Shown here piece by piece: positions 27,993 through 39,337 of a stretch of 64,000 nucleotides of DNA (its first letter is position 1; every line of letters begins with the position of its first letter). The DNA is from Methylophilaceae bacterium LSUCC0401. GTDB taxonomy: Bacteria > Pseudomonadota > Gammaproteobacteria > Burkholderiales > Methylophilaceae. The translations under genes and the position numbers were made by a program. The notes below the pieces were generated by a model. It was given only the letters and a program-made list of their open reading frames with translations. It did not search any database and had not been told where the DNA came from. The stretch is taken from the NCBI GenBank assembly GCA_024919035.1, contig CP103442.1, positions 992,001-1,056,000 of the forward strand, given 5' to 3'.

Positions 27993-29530
27993 AGTTGTGT
28001 TCTTTGAAAGTGTCTTGGTTTAATGCCCAATAATAGCAAAACAGCCAAATAAATCATTGTGCCGAGTAGGACTAAAATACCTAATGAATATAACCGTTTA
28101 AAAAATCCTGAATTTAACCAATATTCAAAATTTGGACTCAACAAAAATAAAGCAAATCCCATAATGACGGCCGCAATAATTACTTTGATTAAGAATATTA
28201 TTAAATCTTTTTGCACCTGATAAATTTTGAGTTGTTTGAGTGCCCAAAAAAGCATAAATGCATTAAAACTTGCTCCAATACTAATTGCTAAAGCCAGACC
28301 AACGTGTTGAAAGTGTGGAATCAAAATTAAATTCATTAATTGAGTCACAAATAAGGTCATTACCGCAATTCTGACTGGTGTTTTAATATTTTTTTGAGAA
28401 TAAAAAATAGGAGCAAATACTTTAATCATAATTAATCCAATTAACCCAAAGCTATATGCCATTAAGGCCTTGTGAGTCATCATAAGATCAAAATAATTAA
28501 ATTTACCATACAAAAATAGTGTTGCCAAAAGTGGAATAGATAACACAGCAATTCCTACGGCTGATGGAATTGATAAAAAAATACCCAGGCGCATACTCCA
28601 ATTTAAGAGTCCGGTAAATTCTTTATGTTTTTTACTGGCAAATGAAAGTGATAAGGCTGGAAGAAAAATAGTACTTAACGCTACGCCTAAAACACCTGCT
28701 GGAAACTCCATTAAACGATCCGCGTAGTAAAGCCAAGAAACACTCCCTTTTTCTAAGAAAGATGCGAATATTGTATTGATTAATAACGATATCTGCGTAA
28801 TTGAAACTCCAATGATAGCTGGCCCCATTAATTTCAGGACCTGCCAAATTCCTCGGTCTTTTAAATCTAAATCAAATTTTGGATTCCACCCCAGCTGTCT
28901 GATAAAAGGATATTGAAATATTAATTGAATAACGCCTCCAAAAAAAACTGCCCATGCCAAAACAATTACCGGTTCATCAAATAAATCTCTAAAAAAAAGT
29001 GCAGCAATAATAAAGCTGAGATTAAGAAATACTGGAGAAAATGCAGGGGCTGCAAACTTTCCAAATGAGTTTAATATGCCTCCAAACATGGCCACAAGAG
29101 ATATAAATAAAATATATGGAAAAGTAATTTTCAAAAGATTTGAAGCTAAATTAAATTGATATGACTCATACTCAAAACCTGGAGCACTGATGTAAATTAA
29201 CCAAGGAGATGCAAAAATTCCAAGGATTGTTATGCCTAATAAAATTAAACTCAACAATGTCACAATTTTATTTAAAAATTGGTGAAACTCTTCTTTGGTT
29301 TTATTTCTATAATCTGAAACGGTGGGAATAAATGCTTGCGTAAAGGCGCCCTCTGCAGTAATTCTTCTCAACATATTGGGGAGTTTAAATGCTACAAAAA
29401 AAGCATCCGTAGCAATACTTACTCCAAAGAATCGAGCAATAATCGTATCTCTTACAAAACCAAGCACCCTTGAAATAATCGTAAGTCCACTAAAATTGAA
29501 TAAATTTTGAATAATTTTTTTATTTTTCAT
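27989..29530 (-). CDS. murJ: Lipid II flippase MurJ
   Basis: Polytopic inner-membrane transporter flipping the peptidoglycan precursor lipid II. 513 aa with about 14 hydrophobic segments. N-terminal GLTIISRVLGFVRDTIIARFFG is diagnostic, followed by KLPNMLRRITAEGAFTQAFIP and later YADRLMEFPAGVLGVALSTIFLP. First gene of murJ-ribF-ileS-lspA-yuiH-like, divergent from rpsT; rpsT next to murJ is a widely conserved neighbourhood. Confidence 0.96.
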   Translation of the reverse strand: MKNKKIIQNLFNFSGLTIISRVLGFVRDTIIARFFGVSIATDAFFVAFKLPNMLRRITAEGAFTQAFIPTVSDYRNKTKEEFHQFLNKIVTLLSLILLGITILGIFASPWLIYISAPGFEYESYQFNLASNLLKITFPYILFISLVAMFGGILNSFGKFAAPAFSPVFLNLSFIIAALFFRDLFDEPVIVLAWAVFFGGVIQLIFQYPFIRQLGWNPKFDLDLKDRGIWQVLKLMGPAIIGVSITQISLLINTIFASFLEKGSVSWLYYADRLMEFPAGVLGVALSTIFLPALSLSFASKKHKEFTGLLNWSMRLGIFLSIPSAVGIAVLSIPLLATLFLYGKFNYFDLMMTHKALMAYSFGLIGLIMIKVFAPIFYSQKNIKTPVRIAVMTLFVTQLMNLILIPHFQHVGLALAISIGASFNAFMLFWALKQLKIYQVQKDLIIFLIKVIIAAVIMGFALFLLSPNFEYWLNSGFFKRLYSLGILVLLGTMIYLAVLLLLGIKPRHFQRTQL

Positions 29531-29578
29531 AGCTTTAGCAGATATTATCTCAGATCACTGAGTTTATTTATTTAAAAC

Positions 29579-29607
29579 TTGAAAATAATTTATGATTTAG
29601 CTAGAAT
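29579..29607 (+). promoter_or_regulatory. Promoter of rpsT
   Basis: TTGAAA (29579-29584), 17 bp, TAGAAT (29602-29607), 30 bp upstream of the ATG. Good sigma-70 match with ideal spacing. Confidence 0.7.
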
Positions 29608-29637
29608 AACGGTCTATTTTTTAATTTAGAGATACAT

Positions 29638-29898
29638 ATGGCTAATACAGCACAAGCAAGAAAAAGAGCGCGACAAAACGATAAGCAAAGAGCACACAAT
29701 GCGAGCTTAAAATCATCTTTTCGTACAGCTATTAAAAAAATCATGAAAGCTGTTTTATCTGGGGATAAAAAAGTTGCTAAAGAAACATTCGATTCTAACG
29801 TTGCTATTATTGATCGTATTGCTGACAAAAAAATCGTTCACAAAAATAAAGCTGCTCGTCATAAAAGTCGACTTAATGCAGCAATTAAAGCTCTCTAA
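29638..29898 (+). CDS. rpsT: 30S ribosomal protein S20
   Basis: Primary 16S rRNA-binding protein of the small subunit. 86 aa, highly basic and helical. [25 protein letters not shown] at the N terminus in two blocks and [19 protein letters not shown] at the end are typical. Monocistronic, with a clear promoter and a strong bidirectional hairpin 16 bp after the stop, one of the few isolated transcription units in this window. Confidence 0.97.
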   Translation: MANTAQARKRARQNDKQRAHNASLKSSFRTAIKKIMKAVLSGDKKVAKETFDSNVAIIDRIADKKIVHKNKAARHKSRLNAAIKAL

Positions 29899-29914
29899 AT
29901 AAATCATTGTTTTA

Positions 29915-29942
29915 AAAAAAACAGGGGATACCCTGTTTTTTT
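29915..29942. terminator. Bidirectional terminator between rpsT and purK
   Basis: AAAAAAACAGGG, loop GATA, CCCTGTTTTTTT: GC-rich core CAGGG/CCCTG flanked by A and T runs, so it works on either strand. Its right end overlaps the first two bases of the purK stop complement. Confidence 0.88.
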
Positions 29943-31074
29943 ATAGCCTTTTTTTTATATTCTGCAAATGCTCAACATGATCATGACTCAATGACTCATC
30001 TGTAACAAAGGTGATATGTCCCATCTTTCTGGCTTTTCTGGGATGTTCTTTGCCATATAAATGCAAATTGAGATTTGGTTCTTCTAAGATTGATTCCCAA
30101 TTCGGCTCATGAAGTTTAGGCTCTTCCCAAACATCTCCAAGCAAATTAATCATTATTGCATTAGAGTGTTGATCAGGATTTCCCAATGGCATTTCCACCA
30201 GCGCTCTGACCTGTTGATCAAACTGCGATGAATAACAAGCATCAATTGTGTAATGTCCAGAATTATGGGGTCTAGGAGCGATTTCATTCACAAAAATTTG
30301 TTTGCCAGATATAAAGAACTCTACTGCCATTACACCGATATAGTTAAGCTTAAGGGCAATCATTTTAGCTAAATCTGTAACATTTTTTTTTGTTAAATAA
30401 TCAATATTTGCTGGCGCAATCGTTGTATCAAGTATTCCATTTACATGAATATTTTCAGCGACGGGGTGAGTTTTAATTTCGCCATTAACAGATCTCGCTA
30501 AAATAACAGAAACTTCTTTATCTAATTGAATTTGTTTCTCTAAAACACAAGGTTTGTGATTGAATTCAGCAAATGCTTTTAAAGCGCCTTCAATATCATT
30601 TACTCTTTTCTGACCTTTTCCGTCATAACCAAACTCAGCAATTTTTAAAATACCGGGAAAGCACTCTTGACTAATTTCATTAAAATCTTCAATGGATTGG
30701 ATAACATAAAAAAGTCCAACAGGTATAGCATTTTCCCGAAGAAATGTTTTTTCTCTGATTCGGTTTTGCACAATCCTAACGGCATTTGCATTAGGATGAA
30801 CTTGAATTTTTTTATTTAAGTAATCAAGGGATTCTGCCGGTATATTTTCAAACTCTGTCGATACAGCCTCACAAGTTTGAATGATCTTATCTAATGCCTC
30901 CTTATTATCATAGGCATAATTTAGATGAATATCCGCCACTCTTCCAGCTGGGCTTTCAGGATCGGGATCTAAAACCGTTACTTTATAACCCAGTTTATGA
31001 GCAGCCATTACAAAGTATCTGCCGAGCTGACCGCCCCCAAGCATTGCTAACATTTTTTTTGGTACGAGCTTCAA
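29941..31074 (-). CDS. purK: N5-carboxyaminoimidazole ribonucleotide synthase PurK
   Basis: ATP-grasp enzyme that carboxylates AIR with bicarbonate in purine synthesis. 377 aa. LGGGQLGRYFVMAAHKLGY near residues 12-30, PAGRVADIH, the ATP-grasp core FPGILKIAEFGYDGKGQKRV near 130-150, and NEIAPRPHNSGHYTIDAC near 265. Four bases after purE, the substrate-linked partner, so the two form a purEK operon. Ends in the shared terminator with rpsT. Confidence 0.96.
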   Translation of the reverse strand: MKLVPKKMLAMLGGGQLGRYFVMAAHKLGYKVTVLDPDPESPAGRVADIHLNYAYDNKEALDKIIQTCEAVSTEFENIPAESLDYLNKKIQVHPNANAVRIVQNRIREKTFLRENAIPVGLFYVIQSIEDFNEISQECFPGILKIAEFGYDGKGQKRVNDIEGALKAFAEFNHKPCVLEKQIQLDKEVSVILARSVNGEIKTHPVAENIHVNGILDTTIAPANIDYLTKKNVTDLAKMIALKLNYIGVMAVEFFISGKQIFVNEIAPRPHNSGHYTIDACYSSQFDQQVRALVEMPLGNPDQHSNAIMINLLGDVWEEPKLHEPNWESILEEPNLNLHLYGKEHPRKARKMGHITFVTDESLSHDHVEHLQNIKKRL

Positions 31075-31078
31075 AACA

Positions 31079-31576
31079 TCAGTCCTCTTTAAGCTTCATT
31101 TCTTTTACTTTTATTTCTTGATCTGCTCTAAATTTTTTAAGCTTATCTAGTAAATCATTATCATCTTGTGCAAACATTGATACCGCAAATAGTGCAGCAT
31201 TAGCAGCTCCTGCTTCCCCAATGGCAAAAGTTGCTACTGGGATTCCTTTTGGCATTTGAACAATTGAGTATAAAGAGTCTTGACCATTTAAATATTTTGT
31301 TGGAATGGGAACGCCAAGCACAGGAAGTCTTGATTTTGAGGCAACCATTCCTGGAAGATGTGCCGCACCTCCTGCGCCTGCAATTATCAAACTGATACCA
31401 TTATTATTTGATGACTCTGCAAAATCAAACATTAGATCAGGTGTCCTGTGAGCTGAGACAACCTTAGCTTCATAGGCAATACCAAAAAAATCTAGAGTAT
31501 CTGCAGCATGTTTCATTACAGGCCAATCGCTGTTTGAACCCATGATTATTGCTACTTTTTTTAGTTTACTTTTCAT
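31079..31576 (-). CDS. purE: N5-carboxyaminoimidazole ribonucleotide mutase PurE
   Basis: Class I PurE, moving the carboxylate from N5 to C4 of the imidazole. 165 aa. Signatures: [10 protein letters not shown] near residues 12-21, VVSAHRTPD near 39-47 with the catalytic His, [12 protein letters not shown] near 66-77, and [14 protein letters not shown]. Followed by purK, which confirms the two-enzyme bacterial route. It begins 12 bp after the proB stop on the same strand, so it may be read through from proB. Confidence 0.97.
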   Translation of the reverse strand: MKSKLKKVAIIMGSNSDWPVMKHAADTLDFFGIAYEAKVVSAHRTPDLMFDFAESSNNNGISLIIAGAGGAAHLPGMVASKSRLPVLGVPIPTKYLNGQDSLYSIVQMPKGIPVATFAIGEAGAANAALFAVSMFAQDDNDLLDKLKKFRADQEIKVKEMKLKED

Positions 31577-31588
31577 TTCATCCCCAAA

Positions 31589-33776
<2,188 letters not shown>

Positions 33777-33783
33777 TTAAAAA

Positions 33784-34041
33784 CTAATTTGTAATTACAC
33801 TAACAAGTTTTCTTTTTAAATGTCCCTTAACTGAAAAAGACACTTTTCCGTCAGTTTTCGCAAATAGTGTATGATCTTTACCAATACCCACATTTTCACC
33901 AGGGTGCATTTTAGTTCCGCGTTGTCTTAATATAATGCCTCCCGCTTTAACTAATTGGTCTCCAAATACTTTAAGTCCTAATCGTTTTGCGTTTGAATCA
34001 CGTCCGTTTCTGGAACTTCCGCCTGCCTTCTTATGTGCCAT
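33784..34041 (-). CDS. rpmA: 50S ribosomal protein L27
   Basis: Large-subunit protein near the peptidyl-transferase centre. 85 aa. N-terminal [21 protein letters not shown] with the flexible basic arm, [11 protein letters not shown] and GKDHTLFA are textbook. Thirteen bases after rplU, forming the universal rplU-rpmA pair. No N-terminal extension of the kind needing protease cleavage is present. Confidence 0.98.
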   Translation of the reverse strand: MAHKKAGGSSRNGRDSNAKRLGLKVFGDQLVKAGGIILRQRGTKMHPGENVGIGKDHTLFAKTDGKVSFSVKGHLKRKLVSVITN

Positions 34042-34054
34042 ATATAATCCTTAA

Positions 34055-34369
34055 CTATTTAGCGTTTATTTTTTCGATTTTAAGTTCTGTGTAATTTTGC
34101 CGATGACCTTGTGATTTTTTATAGTGCTTACGTCTTTTCATTTTAAAAATCTTTACCTTATCGTGCTTGCCATGCGCTAACACAGATACATCAACATTTG
34201 CACCTTTAACTAGTGGAGCTCCTATCGTAGTGTTTTCACCGTCAACAAGAGCCAAAACGTGATCAATCTTAATTGTTTCACCTTCTTTAGCAGTTAACTT
34301 TTCTACTTTAAGCGTATCTCCAACAGATACCTTATATTGTTTTCCGCCTGTTTTAATTACAGCATGCAT
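34055..34369 (-). CDS. rplU: 50S ribosomal protein L21
   Basis: 23S rRNA-binding ribosomal protein. 104 aa. [14 protein letters not shown] at the N terminus, [23 protein letters not shown]-type basic region near the end. First gene of rplU-rpmA-obgE-proB with a near-consensus promoter and a leader of about 40 nt. It diverges from ispB, the usual neighbour. Confidence 0.97.
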   Translation of the reverse strand: MHAVIKTGGKQYKVSVGDTLKVEKLTAKEGETIKIDHVLALVDGENTTIGAPLVKGANVDVSVLAHGKHDKVKIFKMKRRKHYKKSQGHRQNYTELKIEKINAK

Positions 34370-34414
34370 GGTTTATATTCCTAATCACATCAGTTTGTTA
34401 AATAAAGACCGTGT

Positions 34415-34443
34415 ATTATATGAAAATTATTTATTTAAATCAA
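34415..34443 (-). promoter_or_regulatory. Promoter of rplU-rpmA
   Basis: On the minus strand TTGATT (34443-34438), 17 bp, TATAAT (34420-34415), 45 bp before the rplU ATG. Perfect -10 and ideal spacing. Confidence 0.75.
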
Positions 34444-34505
34444 TACAATAATGGCTTAAAGTTGTTATGTTAATATTTCTTTTTTAATTTAATTAATTTA
34501 AATAA

Positions 34506-35480
34506 TTGCTTAACCAAACAACCAAAACTATCTTATCCCCAGCCGACCAACTTCTTAAAGTCAACGAAGTAATCAGGCAATCTTTGAACTCAGATGTTCC
34601 TTTGATAAACCAAGTATCCAAACACATCATTGAAGGCGGTGGCAAAAGAATGAGGCCTCAATGTTTAATTAATCTTGCGGGTATGGTAGGTGAGGTCAAA
34701 GATATTCATTATCAATTGGCAGCCATTATCGAATTCATACATACTGCAACCCTACTACACGATGATGTTGTGGATGAGTCAGAACAAAGAAGACATTCAC
34801 AAACCGCTAATGTTAGATTTGGCAATTCTGCAAGTATTTTAGTTGGTGATTTTATATATTCTCGGGCATTTCAAATGATGGTTGAATTAAACAATATCGA
34901 AATAATGGATGTGTTAGCCTACACCACCAATAAAATTGCTGAGGGTGAGGTTCTCCAGCTGATCAATAAGCACAATGTTGAATTAAGTGACGATCAGTAC
35001 AATGAAATCGTTCAAAGTAAAACGGGAGTGTTGTTTGAAGCATGTGGCAGACTGGCATTCATTGGGAATCAATGTACTCCTCATCAAAAAAATGGGCTTG
35101 CACAAATTGGACGCATTTATGGGCATATTTACCAACTGGTTGATGATCTTTTAGATTACTCGGGGGAAGCAAATATTGTTGGTAAGAATTTAGGGGATGA
35201 CCTTAAAGATGGAAAAATGACACTTCCATTACTAATTGCTTATCGTAATGCATCACAAAATGATCAAGAAATTATAAAAAAAGCAATTAATCAAGGTGAT
35301 GTTAGTCAGCTAACTAAAATTTTTGAAATTATAAAAAAAACGAATGCAATTCAGCTTGTCCAAGCACATATCCAATATCGAATTCATCAAATTGAAGATA
35401 CATTGAATAATTTTGATAACAATGAATACAAAAAAAGAATATCCGCTTTTTTTGAAAACTCATTAAATAGAAAGTGTTAA
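34506..35480 (+). CDS. ispB: Octaprenyl/polyprenyl diphosphate synthase IspB
   Basis: Builds the ubiquinone side chain from farnesyl diphosphate. 324 aa. The start is probably TTG 34506: an in-frame TAA lies immediately before it, and the next Met is inside conserved GGGKRMRPQ. First aspartate-rich motif LLHDDVVDES near residues 87-96, second DDLLDYSG near 214. The chain length (C40 or another) cannot be read from sequence. Quinone from this pathway feeds the respiratory chain that ends in the oxidase at 60-64 kb. Confidence 0.94.
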   Translation: MLNQTTKTILSPADQLLKVNEVIRQSLNSDVPLINQVSKHIIEGGGKRMRPQCLINLAGMVGEVKDIHYQLAAIIEFIHTATLLHDDVVDESEQRRHSQTANVRFGNSASILVGDFIYSRAFQMMVELNNIEIMDVLAYTTNKIAEGEVLQLINKHNVELSDDQYNEIVQSKTGVLFEACGRLAFIGNQCTPHQKNGLAQIGRIYGHIYQLVDDLLDYSGEANIVGKNLGDDLKDGKMTLPLLIAYRNASQNDQEIIKKAINQGDVSQLTKIFEIIKKTNAIQLVQAHIQYRIHQIEDTLNNFDNNEYKKRISAFFENSLNRKC

Positions 35481-35500
35481 GTCAATCGCCATACTAAATT

Positions 35501-36061
35501 ATGGATAACAAAATTTTATTATTTGGTTTTATTGGATCAGGGAAATCAACCCTGGCAAATGCTTTAAGTAATGATTTTAAAATTATTGAATTAGACCAGA
35601 TTAATAAAAATATTCTAGAGCCAGGAGGTTTGGGAAATAAGGCATTATTCAAGCAAATTGGAAATAGTTATTTTAATCCTGATAATTCCTTAAAAAAAGA
35701 CATGCTTAAACAAGAAATCTTTTTTAATAAAGATTTTAAAATAAAAATTGAAGAGATTCTTCACCCATTAATTTATGAAGAAGTACAGAACATCATTATC
35801 AATCTTGATCAGTTTATAATTGTGGCTCCCTTAATAAAAAAAATCATAAAAAGAATTAATTTTAATAAAACAGTGATGCTAACTTGTAATTCTCATGAGC
35901 TTATAAAGCGAGTACAATCAAGAGACGGCTTGAGTAATGAAGTTATTAAAAAAATAATTGCATCACAAGCGGAAGATTATAAATCTGTTAAACCTGATTT
36001 AATGATTGACAGTACTTTAGATCTTGAGACACAAAAATATATGTTTAAGAACCAGTTATGA
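35501..36061 (+). CDS. coaE: Dephospho-CoA kinase CoaE
   Basis: Last step of coenzyme A synthesis. 186 aa, shorter than the usual 200 or so. P-loop GFIGSGKST at residues 8-16, ELDQINK in the place of the common DAD motif, HPLIYEEV near 88, and APLIKK. The short length and loose conservation are notable, but the position before zapD is standard. Its last four bases (ATGA) are the zapD start. The pilD gene that often precedes coaE is absent. Confidence 0.92.
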   Translation: MDNKILLFGFIGSGKSTLANALSNDFKIIELDQINKNILEPGGLGNKALFKQIGNSYFNPDNSLKKDMLKQEIFFNKDFKIKIEEILHPLIYEEVQNIIINLDQFIIVAPLIKKIIKRINFNKTVMLTCNSHELIKRVQSRDGLSNEVIKKIIASQAEDYKSVKPDLMIDSTLDLETQKYMFKNQL

Positions 36062-36771
36062 TAAAAATTGAATTTCCAATTACTGAAAAAATTAGAAAAT
36101 ATCTCAAACTAGAGTATTTATTTAATCAATATGATTTTTTCATCAAGCAAAAACATAATCAGTATATTTCAAATGTAATTTTTAATATTATTTTTAAGCT
36201 CAATGCTAATGCGGCTAGAGCAGATATTAAAGTTGAATTAATTAATGACTTACAAAGAATCGTAAATAAATACAAACATCATGATGAGGAAGCCAACAAA
36301 CTTAAAAAGAGACTTGAAAAGATTAATTCTTTCTCATCTTATTCATTAAATAGCAACAAAATGATGCAGGAGTTAAAGGTTAGATCAGAATCTCCAATTG
36401 GAATTAATGATATTGATTTTTCAAAATATAAAATTTGGAATGAATTACAGAATACTCGAAGTAGAAATATGTTTTATAAAAATCTATCTAAAGATCTTCT
36501 TGCAATCAAAGAATCAATCTATTTTATTCTAAGAATAATCAGAAAACAAACTTCTAAAGAAAATTTAATAGCAAATGATATGATGGCACAAATCAAACTA
36601 GATCCCCTTATTCGCTTTGATTTATTAACAATCTCTCTTAAAACTATTGTTTCATATGAAGCCTCAATTTCAGCGAACAAATATGCCATTAATATAAACT
36701 TTACTCATCCGGAAGATACTAAAAAAATAAAGAAAATAATTAAATTTACTGCCTCACTTCATCATTTATAA
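36058..36771 (+). CDS. zapD: Cell division protein ZapD
   Basis: Cytoplasmic FtsZ-binding protein that cross-links protofilaments. 237 aa. Matches the ZapD/DUF1342 family in layout: N-terminal FPITEKIRKYLKLEYLF, ARADIKVELINDLQRI near residue 55-70, KYKIWNELQ, IRKQTSKENLIANDMM, and a beta-rich C terminus ending in KYAININF. Coupled to coaE by ATGA. yacG, which normally follows coaE-zapD, is not found; a copper-chaperone gene takes its place. Confidence 0.9.
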   Translation: MIKIEFPITEKIRKYLKLEYLFNQYDFFIKQKHNQYISNVIFNIIFKLNANAARADIKVELINDLQRIVNKYKHHDEEANKLKKRLEKINSFSSYSLNSNKMMQELKVRSESPIGINDIDFSKYKIWNELQNTRSRNMFYKNLSKDLLAIKESIYFILRIIRKQTSKENLIANDMMAQIKLDPLIRFDLLTISLKTIVSYEASISANKYAININFTHPEDTKKIKKIIKFTASLHHL

Positions 36772-36789
36772 GCCATAAAGGAAAAAATA

Positions 36790-37200
36790 ATGCATAAATT
36801 CTTGTTAATTCTATTATTTATAATTACTTCGAATGTTTATGCTGAAGTTAAATTCAATAATGCTGTCATTAAAAATAATTTTGGAAAAAAGGTAACGGCT
36901 GGTTTTATTGAAATTCTTTCGGATGAAGATCTTACGATTAAAAAAATCAAATCAGAATTTAGCCCAAAAATTGAGATTCACTCAATGGAAATGGAAAATG
37001 ATGTCATGAAAATGCGCAGGATTGATAGTCCAAAAATTTTAAAAAATAAACCATTTATTTTAAAAAAAGGGGGTAACCATTTAATGATTTATGACATTGG
37101 TGAAAATCTTGATGAACAAAAAAAAGTTAAGTTGAATTTTGTATTTTTAAAGAATAATGGGGAAGAATTATCCTCTGATGTCGAATTCTTAGTTCAATAA
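36790..37200 (+). CDS. Periplasmic copper chaperone PCu(A)C
   Basis: 136 aa secreted protein of the PCuAC/DUF461 family, which delivers Cu(I) to the CuA centre of cytochrome oxidase. Signal peptide cut after VYA (residue 18). Metal motif starts at HSMEM near residue 62, followed by a Met-containing stretch (DVMKM) and GGNHLMIYDI, matching the family H-x-M plus H-x-M layout. The oxidase it probably serves is 25 kb away. An AAGGA Shine-Dalgarno precedes the ATG. Its 3' end overlaps the convergent Nudix gene by 12 bp. Confidence 0.9.
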   Translation: MHKFLLILLFIITSNVYAEVKFNNAVIKNNFGKKVTAGFIEILSDEDLTIKKIKSEFSPKIEIHSMEMENDVMKMRRIDSPKILKNKPFILKKGGNHLMIYDIGENLDEQKKVKLNFVFLKNNGEELSSDVEFLVQ

Positions 37201-38124
37201 ATCCCAGATTTTTCTTTGTGAGGCAATACCCACCGCCCCATTGTTATAACTTAGGTCTAAATCATCCAAACTCATGCCTCCTAAGGCGTAAACAGGAATG
37301 TCGACTTGGTTTACAATAGTCTTGAAAGCATTCCAACCCATCCCTTTTGCTAATGGATGGCTTTTAGTTTCATAAACTTGAGATAACACCACAAAGTTAA
37401 TCCCTAATTTTTGAGCATATTGAATACTTTTTAAACTATGAACAGATGCTGAATTTATTTTATTAGGATTAACTTGAGTTTGTTTGAATAGGTCACTTTC
37501 GGTAAAGTGAATTCCAAAATCTGATGATAATTCATGAACATGCCTGGAGTTGATAAGGATGTGTCTATTATTTTTTTTTAAGTCCAATTCAAGTTTGATT
37601 AGTTCGTCTTTCTCCAACTTAGGTTCTCTTAATTGAATATAGAATTTTCGTTTGCTAGTTCCAATTTTTTTGTGAAATTCTGGATTTTCATAAGCGTCTG
37701 TTATTAAATATAAGGGGGGTAATGTTAATGCTCTTAGAATATATAAATTTTTTGGGAGAATCTGCTCGGGCCAATCTTCAGTATTTTTTGGATCTATCCA
37801 CTTGTGTTCGGCAACATCTCTATTTTGAATTTCTCCGCTCCACTGATGAATTAAAAAAAATGTCACTTGTAAAATTTTATTGTCTTGATCAAATTCACGG
37901 GTGATCCATCTGGAGGCACTTACAACACTTATGTTTATCTCTTCAAGTAACTCTCTTTTTAAACACTGATCAATTGATTCATTCGTTTCCAGCTTGCCTC
38001 CTGGAAATTCCCAATATTCGGGCCATGTTTGAGAGGCTAATCTTTTTGTTAAAAGTACATTTTGATTTTGATCGAGCAAGATTCCTGCAGAGACTTTTAT
38101 TTTTTTAAGTTCTGTATTCTGCAT
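37189..38124 (-). CDS. Nudix (MutT-like) hydrolase fused to a ThiE-like domain
   Basis: 311 aa. The N-terminal Nudix box GGKLETNESIDQCLKRELLEE (split here: GGKLETNESI, then RELLEEI) near residues 38-60 matches GX5EX7REUXEEXGU. The C-terminal half resembles thiamine-phosphate synthase (LYLITDAY, NSRHVHELSSDFGIHF, PVYALGGMSLDDL). This fusion is known in proteobacteria; the Nudix half probably cleans 8-oxo-dGTP like MutT, and the role of the ThiE-like half is unresolved. It overlaps the argJ stop by 20 bp. Confidence 0.9.
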   Translation of the reverse strand: MQNTELKKIKVSAGILLDQNQNVLLTKRLASQTWPEYWEFPGGKLETNESIDQCLKRELLEEINISVVSASRWITREFDQDNKILQVTFFLIHQWSGEIQNRDVAEHKWIDPKNTEDWPEQILPKNLYILRALTLPPLYLITDAYENPEFHKKIGTSKRKFYIQLREPKLEKDELIKLELDLKKNNRHILINSRHVHELSSDFGIHFTESDLFKQTQVNPNKINSASVHSLKSIQYAQKLGINFVVLSQVYETKSHPLAKGMGWNAFKTIVNQVDIPVYALGGMSLDDLDLSYNNGAVGIASQRKIWDLLN

Positions 38125-39337
38125 TAATTTTTATATATTCGTAGGAAAGATCGGTTGTTAAAACTGTTGCTGTTGTCTTTCCTCTTTTTAGGTTAATGCT
38201 GAGCATAAACTCTTTTGCTTTCATTGCTTTTAAGGCTTTAGATTCAGAATAGCTCAGTGCAATTTTTCCTTTTTGTACAACAAAATTATTATTCAGCTTA
38301 ATATCGATAAGGTTGGTGTTGATATTGAATGCTGAAATATTCCCTAAAGCCGACAAAATTCGTCCTAAGTTAGGATCGGATGCAAAAAAAGCTGTTTTCA
38401 CGAGTGGTGAATTCGCAATGGCTTTTCCAGCAATCTTTACCTCGTCAATATTTTTAGCATTTTTAATTTCAATCTTAATAAACTTAGTTGCTCCCTCACC
38501 ATCACGAATTATCATTTCTGCTAATTTTCCAGCAATGCCCATTAGATTTTTTCTTAACTGAATGTATAAAGAATTTTTTGTTTCAATTCTCTTATTTTTT
38601 GCTAAATTAGAACAACTGATTAAAAAGGAATCATTTGTTGATGTGTCACCATCCACCGTAATAAGATTAAAAGTTCTCTCAACGACCTCGTGTATTAGAC
38701 AATTCAACATTTTTTTACTTATGTTTGCATCTAAAAAGATGAACCCCAACATGGTTGCCATATTCGGATTAATCATTCCAGAGCCCTTTGCAATACCAGT
38801 GCATGATATCTCATGCTTACTTAAAAAAAACTTTTGGCTAATAGCTTTGGGAATAGTATCGGTGGTCATTATCGCTTGAGCAGCCTCAATCCAATGAGAA
38901 TTATATTTGATCTGTTTGGAGCAATTATCATTTATAGCTTGAGTAATTCTTCGCATTGGTAAAGGCTGAAGAATGACACCCGTTGAAAAAGGTAGTATCG
39001 AATTGGGATTGACATTAAATTTACTAGAAAGTAGTAAATTTATTTTTTTTGCATCAACAATTCCATTCTTTCCAGTTCCTGCATTTGCATTACCGGAATT
39101 GATAACCAGTAATCTTGGGTTAATTTTTGTTAAATTTTGTTTAGCTAATATAACAGGTGCTGCACAAAATTTATTTTTAGTGAAAACAGCGGCAGTTAAC
39201 GCTTTGTCATTTAATTCAAAAATTAAAAAATCATTTTTTTTTGATTTTTCTTTTACTTTTGCATTAAATGTCAAGAAACTAAACCCAGGAACTGGAAGTA
39301 TGTCTTTTTTTAATGGTTTTTTTAAATTAACACTCAC
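38105..39337 (-). CDS. argJ: Bifunctional ornithine acetyltransferase / N-acetylglutamate synthase ArgJ
   Basis: Transfers acetyl from N-acetylornithine to glutamate in the cyclic arginine pathway. 410 aa. The self-cleavage site is in NPNMATMLGF near residue 197, where Thr becomes the N terminus of the beta chain. GKGSGMINPN-type context (IAKGSGM), TVDGDTSTNDS and the C-terminal NAEYRT are conserved. Overlaps cysS by ATGA. Whether it is mono- or bifunctional cannot be decided here. Confidence 0.96.
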   Translation of the reverse strand: MSVNLKKPLKKDILPVPGFSFLTFNAKVKEKSKKNDFLIFELNDKALTAAVFTKNKFCAAPVILAKQNLTKINPRLLVINSGNANAGTGKNGIVDAKKINLLLSSKFNVNPNSILPFSTGVILQPLPMRRITQAINDNCSKQIKYNSHWIEAAQAIMTTDTIPKAISQKFFLSKHEISCTGIAKGSGMINPNMATMLGFIFLDANISKKMLNCLIHEVVERTFNLITVDGDTSTNDSFLISCSNLAKNKRIETKNSLYIQLRKNLMGIAGKLAEMIIRDGEGATKFIKIEIKNAKNIDEVKIAGKAIANSPLVKTAFFASDPNLGRILSALGNISAFNINTNLIDIKLNNNFVVQKGKIALSYSESKALKAMKAKEFMLSINLKRGKTTATVLTTDLSYEYIKINAEYRT

